From: Granulicella sp.
GTDB lineage: Bacteria; Acidobacteriota; Terriglobia; Terriglobales; Acidobacteriaceae
Direction of reading: 5' to 3'
DNA length: 36,731 nt
Assembly (NCBI GenBank): GCA_003142215.1
Contig: PLOT01000174.1
Span: 1-36,731, forward strand
Part shown: piece by piece, positions 6,735-14,797 of the stretch
Numbering within the stretch: the stretch's first letter is position 1
Layout: the number at the start of each line of letters is the position of its first letter
The notes under the pieces: model-generated
The model's input: only the letters and a program-made list of their open reading frames with translations
What the model was told of the DNA's origin: nothing
Database searches by the model: none
Made by a program: the position numbers and the translations under genes

Positions 6735-8849
6735 CTACCCGATCGTGCCAACGCTCCGCACCCGCACCATGGGAGGAATCTCCGCCGGCGAAAGCACCGT
6801 AACCTTGGGCAGAAAGGGCTCCAACCATCGCCGCATGTGATACCGCGCCGGACTTGGCACTAACAGCACGGGAAGGGCCGAGAGCGGCCCCCCTCCGGTA
6901 AGCTGTTTCACAGATTCCACAATCCGCCGCAAAAAGGCCGCCGGTGCCGGACGCGTGCCATCGCCCAGCAGCCGCGACGCGCTCTCCGGATCGAATGTCC
7001 CGACGATCTCCTGCTCCAGCCCCGACGCCAGCACCAGCACGCGCAGCCCGCCATCCGCATCCAGCAACGGATGCACCAGTGACCGCCCAATCGCCTGGCG
7101 CACCGCCTCCACCAGATACACCGTGCTCTTCGATTGCGCCGCCGCCTCCACCAGCACTTCGAGGATCGCTCCCAGATCGCGGATCGACACCTGCTCCCGC
7201 AGCAGTTGCTGCAACACCTTCTGCACCTCGCCCAGCGTCATCAGCTTGGGCACCAGCTCCTCCACCAGTTTTGGATGACTCTCGTTCATCGCATCCAGCA
7301 GACGCTTCACCTCCTGCCGCCCCAACAACTCCTGGGCATTTCTTCGTATCAACTCGCCAACGTGGGTCGCAATCACCGTAGTCTGGTCCACCACGGAGTA
7401 GCCTGCCGCCAGCGCCTGCTCCTCCAGCCCTGGCGCAATCCAGCGCGCCGCAACGCCGAACGCCGGCTCCTGGGTCGCTGTTCCCGCAATCGGCCGCGCC
7501 TTGGGATCGCTGTTCACCGCCAGTACGCAGTTCTGCTCGGTCTGCCAGCGCCCGATCTCGGTCCCGCGCAGCGACACCACATACTCCCTCGGCTTCAAAC
7601 GCAGATTGTCCGTAATATGCACCGGCGGCACAATGAACCCCAGCTCCGTCGCCAGTTGCCGGCGCAGGCCGCGCACCCGCGTCAACATCTGCCCGCCCTG
7701 CTTCTCGTCCACCAGCGAGATCAGTTGGAACCCGATCTCCAGTGTCAAATCGTCCATCTTCAGCAACCCGGCGAGGTTGTTGCTTGGGGCCAATCCCGCC
7801 GTTGCCGCCCCCCCCGCCGTCTTTCTGCCATCCGGCAGTGCGTCCGCCGCATCCGTTACCGCAGCCTCCTCGGGGACCCGGCGCGCCAGCATCCCCATCG
7901 CGGCCGCCATCAACAGGAAAGCCACCTTCGGCATCCCCGGCACCGCAGCCATCACCACCAGAACCCCGCACACGATCCACAACGAGTTTCGGCGCGCAAA
8001 CAGTTGCGTCTTCAGTTCCGTGTCCAGTTGTCCCGCCGACGACGCCCGCGTCAGCACCATTGCGCCCGCCACCGTCACCAGCAGGCTGGGAATCATCGTC
8101 ACCAGCCCATCGCCCACGGTCAGGATGGTGTATGTCTTCACCGCCGTCATCAGGTCCGTGCCCTGCTGCAGCACGCCGATCGCCAGCCCCGCGACAATAT
8201 TGATCGCCGTAATCAGGATCGTCGCCAGCGAGTCCCTCTGGTTGAACTTCGCCGCGCCGTCCATCGCGCCGTAGAACTCCGCCTCGCGCGCAATCGCCTC
8301 CCGCCGCCTGCGCGCTCCATGCTCATCGATCAGACCCGCGTTCATGTCCGCGTCGATCGCCATCTGCTTGCCCGGCAGCGCATCCAGCGTGAACCGCGCC
8401 GTCACCTCCGCCGTGCGCACCGCGCCGTGGCTGACAACCAGAAATTGAATCGCAATCAACGCCAGAAACAGCACAAATCCGACCACGTAATTGCCGCCCA
8501 CTACAAACTGACCGAACGACTCGATCATGCTGCCCGCGGCGTGCGTTCCCTCGTGCCCATGCAGCAGAATCCTCCGGCTGGATGCGATGTTCAGCGACAG
8601 CCGGAAGAGCGTCAGCAACAGCAGCAACGTCGGGAACACGCTGAAGTCCACCGCCTTGCGCACCTGGATCGCGGTCAGGAAGACGATGATCGAGGCCGTC
8701 ATCGACACCACCAGCAAGATGTCCAGAATGAAGCTCGATACCGGGATCAGCATCACGAAGACCATGCTGATCGCCGCGATTGGCAACATCAGCGCGTTGC
8801 GCTTCGCCTTGGTCCATCCGCTATTGGTTCCCACCGTCTGAGTAGTCAC
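6735..8849 (-). CDS. flhA: Flagellar biosynthesis protein FlhA
   Basis: KAVDFSVFPTLLLLLTLFRLSLNIASSRRIL and VTARFTLDALPGKQMAIDADMNAGLID: FHIPEP family signatures. Confidence 0.98.
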   Translation of the reverse strand: MTTQTVGTNSGWTKAKRNALMLPIAAISMVFVMLIPVSSFILDILLVVSMTASIIVFLTAIQVRKAVDFSVFPTLLLLLTLFRLSLNIASSRRILLHGHEGTHAAGSMIESFGQFVVGGNYVVGFVLFLALIAIQFLVVSHGAVRTAEVTARFTLDALPGKQMAIDADMNAGLIDEHGARRRREAIAREAEFYGAMDGAAKFNQRDSLATILITAINIVAGLAIGVLQQGTDLMTAVKTYTILTVGDGLVTMIPSLLVTVAGAMVLTRASSAGQLDTELKTQLFARRNSLWIVCGVLVVMAAVPGMPKVAFLLMAAAMGMLARRVPEEAAVTDAADALPDGRKTAGGAATAGLAPSNNLAGLLKMDDLTLEIGFQLISLVDEKQGGQMLTRVRGLRRQLATELGFIVPPVHITDNLRLKPREYVVSLRGTEIGRWQTEQNCVLAVNSDPKARPIAGTATQEPAFGVAARWIAPGLEEQALAAGYSVVDQTTVIATHVGELIRRNAQELLGRQEVKRLLDAMNESHPKLVEELVPKLMTLGEVQKVLQQLLREQVSIRDLGAILEVLVEAAAQSKSTVYLVEAVRQAIGRSLVHPLLDADGGLRVLVLASGLEQEIVGTFDPESASRLLGDGTRPAPAAFLRRIVESVKQLTGGGPLSALPVLLVPSPARYHMRRWLEPFLPKVTVLSPAEIPPMVRVRSVGTIG

Positions 8850-9988
8850 ATTCCTCCCCCGCTAACACTTTCCCTGGTCGTTGAGGTCTGCGCCACAGTT
8901 GAAACCGGCTTCTTCGCCTGCTTCGACGCTGCCCTGCGCTCCCGCGCCGCCTTCTCCACCTGCTGCCGGTAGAGGAACGCCAGAATCCCCGCCACCGCCG
9001 CATACAACTCATACGGAATCGCCTGCCCCTCCTCCACGCCCCTGTACAGCGAGCGCGCCAGCGGCGGGTTTTCCACAATCGGTACCCCGGCCCAGCGAGC
9101 CTCTTCGCGGATTCTCAGCGCATGAAGGTTCTGTCCCTTCACCAGCACGGTCGGAGCCAGCATCGACTCGAAGCTGAACTCCAGCGCCACCGCATAGTGC
9201 GTCGGATTGGTAACCACCACACTCGCGCGCGAGATGTCCGCCTTCGCCTTGCGCCGCCGCATCGCATTCTGGATCCGCCGGATCCGCCCCTTCACCTGCG
9301 GATTCCCCATTGTCTCCTTCACCTCGTCGCGCATCTCCTGTTTGGTCATGCGCAACTTCTTGTTCCATGCCATCCGCTCCACCGCGTAGTCCAGCGCGGC
9401 CCAGGCCACCATCACCCACGCCGCCTTTTCCATGAGATCGAAGCAGGCACTCAGCGTCACCGGCAGCCGCGCCACGCTCATCACCGGCATGGGCAGAATG
9501 GACTCCTGCATCGCCTTCACTCCCAGCGCCACCACCGCCGCCGCCGGAATCAGCGACTTCGCCATCCGCGTCATAGACCGCAGACTGAAGATATTTCCCA
9601 GGTTGGTCGCCGGGTTCAACCGTTCCGGCTTGATCGTCAACGCCTCGCCGTTGATCTTCAATCCGCCCGACTGTCCCAATCCCGCCATCAGCGCAGCACT
9701 GAAGCTCGCCGCCAGCACCAGCCCCACTGGCAGAAGCGACGGTGCCAGAATCCTCACTACAGCGCGATCAAGATCCTCCGCCCCCATGTCGCCAAGCCCC
9801 AGCATCAGACTGCGCGCGTACACCTCGTCCCAGCCTGAGAGAAACTGTCTCGCCGAAACACCCAGCACCAGAACACCCGCCAGCATCGACACCGCGCTCA
9901 GCAGTTCGCGGCTATGCACAAAGTCGCCTTTTTTGCGTGCCTTCTCCTTGCGCTGCTCGGTTGCCTTTTCTGTCCCCTTCTCGCTCAT
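8846..9988 (-). CDS. flhB: Flagellar biosynthesis protein FlhB
   Basis: NPTH autocleavage motif (VVTNPTHYAVAL) and an FlhB-like N-terminus EKATEQRKEKARKKGDFVHSREL. Confidence 0.98.
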   Translation of the reverse strand: MSEKGTEKATEQRKEKARKKGDFVHSRELLSAVSMLAGVLVLGVSARQFLSGWDEVYARSLMLGLGDMGAEDLDRAVVRILAPSLLPVGLVLAASFSAALMAGLGQSGGLKINGEALTIKPERLNPATNLGNIFSLRSMTRMAKSLIPAAAVVALGVKAMQESILPMPVMSVARLPVTLSACFDLMEKAAWVMVAWAALDYAVERMAWNKKLRMTKQEMRDEVKETMGNPQVKGRIRRIQNAMRRRKAKADISRASVVVTNPTHYAVALEFSFESMLAPTVLVKGQNLHALRIREEARWAGVPIVENPPLARSLYRGVEEGQAIPYELYAAVAGILAFLYRQQVEKAARERRAASKQAKKPVSTVAQTSTTRESVSGGGM

Positions 9989-10782
9989 GAGGCCACCAGC
10001 TTCGCCGCCTGATCCAGCAGTGCCGTGAAGTGCCGCTCAATCCACCCCGGCCACACCGCCAGCGACCCGATCAGCACCGCGTACGAGACCAGCGTCTTCA
10101 GCGGAATGCTCACCATCATCACCGGCAACTGCGGAGACAGCCTTCCCACCAGCGCCACCACAATCTCCACCGTCAGCGCCGCGGCAATCACAGGTGCGGC
10201 AAGTTGCAGCCCCGCCAGAAATACCCCGCCCATCATCGAAGCCAGCGCCGCGCAAGTCGACGCTTTCATCACCGCCTGGCCCACCGGAACCGCCGCAAAG
10301 CTGCGCATCACCGCCGCCAGCAGCGACCGGTCCAGCCCTGCGCCGATCAGCACCAGCAGCCCCATCCAGTTCAGCATCTGCCCCAGCACCGGCGTCTCGA
10401 TGTTGCTATTCGGATCCATCAAATTCACCAGCGAGAAGCTGAACTCCATCCCCACTACCTGCCCAGCGAACATCAGCGTCTCCAGAATCAGGCTCAGCGC
10501 AAACCCGAACGTCAACCCAACGGCCAGTTCTCCCAGCAGCCCCGCCATGTCCAGTTCCACGCGCGCAAGAGGCAACGTCCCCACCACTGGGGCCAGCAGC
10601 ACGGTCATCGCAATCACGAACCCGGCCTTGATTCGCGGCGCAATCGCAGCCGAAGAGAACAACGGCGCAAAGACCATCAGACCGCTCAGCCGAACCATCA
10701 CCAGCACACCGGCCGACAGGAACTGTGGCCAGTCCGCGATCTCGTGCCCGGTCAGCATCGTTGCCGCATTTGGTATCTGCAC
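9985..10782 (-). CDS. fliR: Flagellar biosynthetic protein FliR
   Basis: RLSGLMVFAPLFSSAAIAPRIKAGFVIAMTVLLAP...GQVVGMEFSFSLVNLMDPNSNIETPVLGQML; overlaps flhB by 4 nt. Confidence 0.97.
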   Translation of the reverse strand: MQIPNAATMLTGHEIADWPQFLSAGVLVMVRLSGLMVFAPLFSSAAIAPRIKAGFVIAMTVLLAPVVGTLPLARVELDMAGLLGELAVGLTFGFALSLILETLMFAGQVVGMEFSFSLVNLMDPNSNIETPVLGQMLNWMGLLVLIGAGLDRSLLAAVMRSFAAVPVGQAVMKASTCAALASMMGGVFLAGLQLAAPVIAAALTVEIVVALVGRLSPQLPVMMVSIPLKTLVSYAVLIGSLAVWPGWIERHFTALLDQAAKLVAS

Positions 10783-10794
10783 GCGTCTTCCCGC

Positions 10795-11064
10795 CTATCC
10801 CAGGTACCGGTGAAAGTCCGACCACAGCTCCACCGTGTAGGTCACCAGACGCCGCACCAGCCACGGCATCGTCACTACAGTCACCGCAAACACCGCAAAC
10901 AGCCGTGGCACTATCGTCAGCGTCTGCTCCTGCACGCTGGTCAGCGTCTGCATCAGACTCAGCACAACGCTGACCACGCACGCCACAATCAGCAACGGAG
11001 CGCATAAAATCATCGCCTGAACTAACACGTTCCGCGCCATCTCCGCCGCCATGTCCGGTCCCAT
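10795..11064 (-). CDS. fliQ: Flagellar biosynthetic protein FliQ
   Basis: C-terminal part of the 445-aa ORF: MGPDMAAEMARNVLVQAMILCAPLLIVACVVSVVLSLMQTLTSVQEQTLTIVPRLFAVFAVTVVTMPWLVRRLVTYT; upstream ORF extension is an fliP shadow. Confidence 0.95.
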   Translation of the reverse strand: MGPDMAAEMARNVLVQAMILCAPLLIVACVVSVVLSLMQTLTSVQEQTLTIVPRLFAVFAVTVVTMPWLVRRLVTYTVELWSDFHRYLG

Positions 11065-11082
11065 ATTCCCTCGCCTTCTGTC

Positions 11083-11107
11083 CCTCGAACCGCGTACCTC
11101 GAACCTG
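11083..11107. repeat. Heptamer repeat CCTCGAA CCGCGTA CCTCGAA CCT
   Basis: 7-bp periodicity in the fliP-fliQ spacer, same family as 6699-6733. Confidence 0.85.
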
Positions 11108-11108
11108 T

Positions 11109-12083
11109 TCAAAAACTCTTTAGCAACGAACCAGCCAGCAGGTTCCATCCGTCCACCATCACAAACAGCAGGATCTTTACCGGCGTCGAGATCACCACCG
11201 GCGGCAACTGCATCATCCCGACCGAGGTGGTAATGCTGGCGATCGCCAGGTCCACCAGCAGGAATGGCAGGAACAGCACCGCACCAATCTGGAACCCGGC
11301 CTTCAGCTCGCTCAGCATGTACGCCGGAACCACCACCTGCATCGGCAGATCCCCGGCCGTCTTCGGTCGCGCGGTCATCCCCGCCGAAGCAAACAGCGCC
11401 AGGTCTTTTTCCCGCGCAAAGCGCAGCATGTACGTCTTCACCGGTGCCGCGCCCAGCTCCAGCGCCTGCTCTCCGGAGATCGTTCCCGCGCGGTACGGGG
11501 CCAACGCCTGCTGCTCGACCTGCACCATCACCGGCTGCATCAGGAACCACGTCATCATCAGTCCCAGGCCCATCAACACCTGGTTCGACGGGGCCGTCTG
11601 CGTCCCCAGCGCCTGGCGCAGGAAGTGGAAGACCACCAGCAACCGGACCATCGGCGTCATCGACAGCAACAGCGCCGGAAGCAGAGTCAGCAGCGTCAGT
11701 CCGATCACGATCGACCAGGGCACGCTCTGCCCCCCATTCAACTGGCTCACAATCGTGTCCAGCCCAAAATTTCCGGCCACTGGCGCAGACGCGGCTGCCG
11801 GAGCCGCAATCGCCGCCGAGGGCTTCTTTGCGCCCGCAACCGGCCCATGCTTCGCAGCCGCCGCCATTCCCGTCCGCGCAGGCTTCACTGTGGCATGAGG
11901 CGACGGCGTGACCCAGAACGACTCCGCTGCCGCACCCGAACCGCCCCCAGAGCCAGACACTGCCTGCTGAATCCACTCGGCCCGCGCCGGCCGCGCCAAC
12001 GCGAGCGCCGCCAACACCGCGGCCACCGCCAACGGCCCGCTCCGTCGCAATCTCATCCACGGCAAACGGCTCAAGAGCTGCAT
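11109..12083 (-). CDS. fliP: Flagellar biosynthetic protein FliP
   Basis: LLSMTPMVRLLVVFHFLRQALGTQTAPSNQVLMGLGLMMTWFLMQPV...; N-terminal signal peptide. Confidence 0.97.
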   Translation of the reverse strand: MQLLSRLPWMRLRRSGPLAVAAVLAALALARPARAEWIQQAVSGSGGGSGAAAESFWVTPSPHATVKPARTGMAAAAKHGPVAGAKKPSAAIAAPAAASAPVAGNFGLDTIVSQLNGGQSVPWSIVIGLTLLTLLPALLLSMTPMVRLLVVFHFLRQALGTQTAPSNQVLMGLGLMMTWFLMQPVMVQVEQQALAPYRAGTISGEQALELGAAPVKTYMLRFAREKDLALFASAGMTARPKTAGDLPMQVVVPAYMLSELKAGFQIGAVLFLPFLLVDLAIASITTSVGMMQLPPVVISTPVKILLFVMVDGWNLLAGSLLKSF

Positions 12084-12487
12084 CGCATTTCCCGTTCCGA
12101 AGATTGCATCGCGACGTTTGCCTCGTCTCCATCCAGCGCCCCGCTCATTGCAACGGATAAATACTTCTCAGATGTCTGAGGTTTTATCTCCGCGATCGAC
12201 TGCACGCCGTCGCCGCCGGCCCCCACCAGATACCGTTGTCCATCGCACACCACCAGCATCAACTGCCGCTTGCCTCCCAGTTGCAGCATCTCAACCAGTT
12301 CCATGCGACGCTTCGCGCGTACCTTGCCCATCCCTGAAAACTTCACCCGCAGGGGCGTTTGAAACCATGCCATGAGCCACGCCGCCAACCCGGTCTCAGG
12401 CCCCCTCGCCCTTCCACCCCGAAGACCCTCACTCACTCTTTCCATCGTCGACTCCTTCAACGTCCGCAGCGGGACATCCAACCGCAT
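12071..12487 (-). CDS. fliO: FliO-like flagellar biosynthetic protein
   Basis: RMELVEMLQLGGKRQLMLVVCDGQRYLVGAGGDGVQSI resembles the FliO core; located directly upstream of fliP. Start could be the internal MERVSEG. Confidence 0.7.
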   Translation of the reverse strand: MRLDVPLRTLKESTMERVSEGLRGGRARGPETGLAAWLMAWFQTPLRVKFSGMGKVRAKRRMELVEMLQLGGKRQLMLVVCDGQRYLVGAGGDGVQSIAEIKPQTSEKYLSVAMSGALDGDEANVAMQSSEREMRCSS

Positions 12488-12499
12488 CCTCAGCCTTTG

Positions 12500-12844
12500 C
12501 TAAGCCAACCTCGTCAGCCGCAGCGCCATGCGCTCGCCCACAGCCTCAAACTCACCCCAACTTAGCTGTAGCGCGCCCGCCTTCATCGGCAATTCTTCGG
12601 TGGCCGCCCATGCGCTCACGATGGTCTGTCCGCAGCGTAGATTGAGCAGATCGCTCACCTTGAATCCGCTCAACGGTATATTCACCGCCAGAATTACCGG
12701 CAGACGCGAGATCATTGGCCACGCGGGATGTGCTTCCATCGCCTGTGTCCCGGACGCCGGCCCAATCGACGGTCCGGCAAGCTGGCCGCCTCGCACGCCC
12801 GCGTTGTTTTCCCGAAGCTCAGAAGCCGATGCCATGATGTACAT
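12500..12844 (-). CDS. FliN/SpoA-domain protein (second FliN-like paralog)
   Basis: LPVILAVNIPLSGFKVSDLLNLRCGQTIVSAWAATEELPMKAGALQLSWGEFEAVGERMALRLTRLA fits the SpoA pattern; placed next to fliO. Confidence 0.7.
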   Translation of the reverse strand: MYIMASASELRENNAGVRGGQLAGPSIGPASGTQAMEAHPAWPMISRLPVILAVNIPLSGFKVSDLLNLRCGQTIVSAWAATEELPMKAGALQLSWGEFEAVGERMALRLTRLA

Positions 12845-13008
12845 GACATCTGCACGAAGAGTGCCAAAGAATCCGCCGGAAAATTAGCGGTCCTTCACCC
12901 AAGGGCCGGCAGCGCAGCCATCGAAGACACAGCGGCGATTGCAGGCCCCATTCATTCAGTCCGCAACCACCGCTCGCGATCGCCGCCATCCTGGCGGATT
13001 CTCTGGAT

Positions 13009-14238
13009 CTAGTGGATCATGTTGATCGTCTCTTGCGTCACCGTATCGAATGTTGTCACCGTCTTCGAGTTCGCCTCAAACGCGCGCTGCGCCACGATCA
13101 GGTTTGCGAACTCCGTCGAGATGTCCACGTTCGATTGCTCCAGCGTGTCGTCCTCGATCGACCCGCGCCCTCCCGCTCCCGGAGCGCCAACGCTGGCCGC
13201 GCCCGATGCCGCCGTCGTCTGATAGTTGTTGCCGCCCTCTACGGTTAGTCCCTCCACATTGGTCACCGATGCGACGGCGATCTGACCGATCGTCACCGTC
13301 TGGCCGTTTGAAAAACCAGCCGAGATTACGCCCGCCGAATCCACCGAGAAACTCTTGTACGAGCCGCTGGCAAAACCGTCCTGCGTGCTCGCCGTTGCCG
13401 TCGATGTCCCGACCGTCTGTCCGATCTGCGGCGCGCCGGTCGAGTTGTACAGGTTCCAGTTGAACGTCATATCGTTCGCGCCGTCCGACAGGCCGGGGAA
13501 GGAGATGCCCGTCACGTTCGCCGCCGGTGTCAGCAGCGCACCCGACGAACTGAACGTCAGCGTGCCTGTATTGTTCACCGGAGTGCCCGTCGCATCGCCC
13601 GCCGGCAACGAGATCGCGTAGCTCCAGGTGTTGTCCGCCGTCTTGGTGAAGTTCACCGTCGCCGCATGACTGGTGCCCAGCGAGTCATACATCGTGATGG
13701 TGGTGGAGAACGTCCCGCCCACCGCCGTCGCGGCATCCAGGTTCGCCGTGATCCCGAAGTTCTCGGTCGCCTGCGCTGCCTGGGTCGCGTCCACCGGGAT
13801 CTGCAAAGTGGTCAGTGGAGTGTTCGTATTGACCACGCCATTGGCCGCCGCATATCCCATTACTCCGGCCCCGGTGGTCGTCTGTAGGTTGCCGCTCTGG
13901 TCCAGTTGGAAGTTCCCGGAACGCGTCAGTTGCTCCAGCCCGCCCTGGTCCACCACAAAGAAGCCGCTGCCGTTCAGCGCCATATCGGTTGAATTCGTCG
14001 TCGTCGACAGCGATCCCTGCGAGAAGTCGGTGTTCGTCCCCGATACCTGCGTTCCAAGCCCTACCTGTAGCGCGTCTCCCGAACCCGTACTCCCGATGTT
14101 CTGGTAGAACAGATCCGAAAAGCTCGTCGTCTGGCCCTTGAACGCCGTCGTGTTCAGGTTCGCCAGGTTGTTGCCGATCGTGTCCAGCGCAACCGAATTC
14201 GCCTCAAGTCCTGTAAGTGCAATCGAAAAAGATGGCAT
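13009..14238 (-). CDS. flgE: Flagellar hook protein FlgE
   Basis: MPSFSIALTGLEANSVALDTIGNNLANLNTTAFKGQTTSFSDLFYQ... and DISTEFANLIVAQRAFEANSKTVTTFDTVTQETINM. Confidence 0.98.
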   Translation of the reverse strand: MPSFSIALTGLEANSVALDTIGNNLANLNTTAFKGQTTSFSDLFYQNIGSTGSGDALQVGLGTQVSGTNTDFSQGSLSTTTNSTDMALNGSGFFVVDQGGLEQLTRSGNFQLDQSGNLQTTTGAGVMGYAAANGVVNTNTPLTTLQIPVDATQAAQATENFGITANLDAATAVGGTFSTTITMYDSLGTSHAATVNFTKTADNTWSYAISLPAGDATGTPVNNTGTLTFSSSGALLTPAANVTGISFPGLSDGANDMTFNWNLYNSTGAPQIGQTVGTSTATASTQDGFASGSYKSFSVDSAGVISAGFSNGQTVTIGQIAVASVTNVEGLTVEGGNNYQTTAASGAASVGAPGAGGRGSIEDDTLEQSNVDISTEFANLIVAQRAFEANSKTVTTFDTVTQETINMIH

Positions 14239-14355
14239 TGCCGTTCTCCTTGTAGTTCCTCAAAAGTAGTTGTTGAATCGTTGCTGGACCGCCTGGTTGG
14301 CAGATCGCCGCGGCACAACGGCCGGACGCACATCTCCTCGCCCGGAAAATGCCCG

Positions 14356-14706
14356 CTATGAGCCTGTCGCCGCACCCGTAGGCGTCACGCCCGCCGCTGT
14401 ATCCAGCGACGTGATGCCACTGTTGATCCCGATCAACTGCTGCAAACTGTTCACGTCCACCATCTGCGTAATGTATGCATTCGGGTCCGTCGGCTGGGTC
14501 GGATCCTGGTTCTTCATCTCCGCCACCAGCAGCGTCAGAAAATCATTTGCCGTAATGGTCGAGCTGTCCGCGGCCGCCGTAGCGGTTGTGGTCGCCGCCG
14601 CGCCGCCGCCCGTTGTCGCCCTCGGCTTTGCCAGCGCACTCGCCACGCTGGTCGCTGAACTCGACATCTGCGTCGCTCCCGTCACGATCTGCTGAATACT
14701 ATTCAT
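14356..14706 (-). CDS. flgD: Short hook-capping protein FlgD
   Basis: ITANDFLTLLVAEMKNQDPTQPTDPNAYITQMVDVNSLQQLIGIN: FlgD N-terminal signature; ORF is only 116 aa. Confidence 0.88.
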   Translation of the reverse strand: MNSIQQIVTGATQMSSSATSVASALAKPRATTGGGAAATTTATAAADSSTITANDFLTLLVAEMKNQDPTQPTDPNAYITQMVDVNSLQQLIGINSGITSLDTAAGVTPTGAATGS

Positions 14707-14772
14707 CGTTGTCCCTTTCCTTTCGAGCCTCTCGTCTATTTCGAACTCAAATCTCGAACCTTCTACCGCCTA

Positions 14773-14793
14773 CCTCGAACCTCGAACCTCGCC
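14773..14793. repeat. Heptamer repeat CCTCGAA CCTCGAA CCTCGCC
   Basis: In the spacer between flgD and fliK; degenerate tcgaac copies extend upstream to ~14739. Confidence 0.85.
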
Positions 14794-14797
14794 CAAC

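Noticed and set aside
2131-8972. Long + strand ORFs (535, 655 and 612 aa) opposite flagellar genes
   Set aside because: Arg/His/Pro-rich shadow frames antisense to clear flagellar genes, expected from high GC3.
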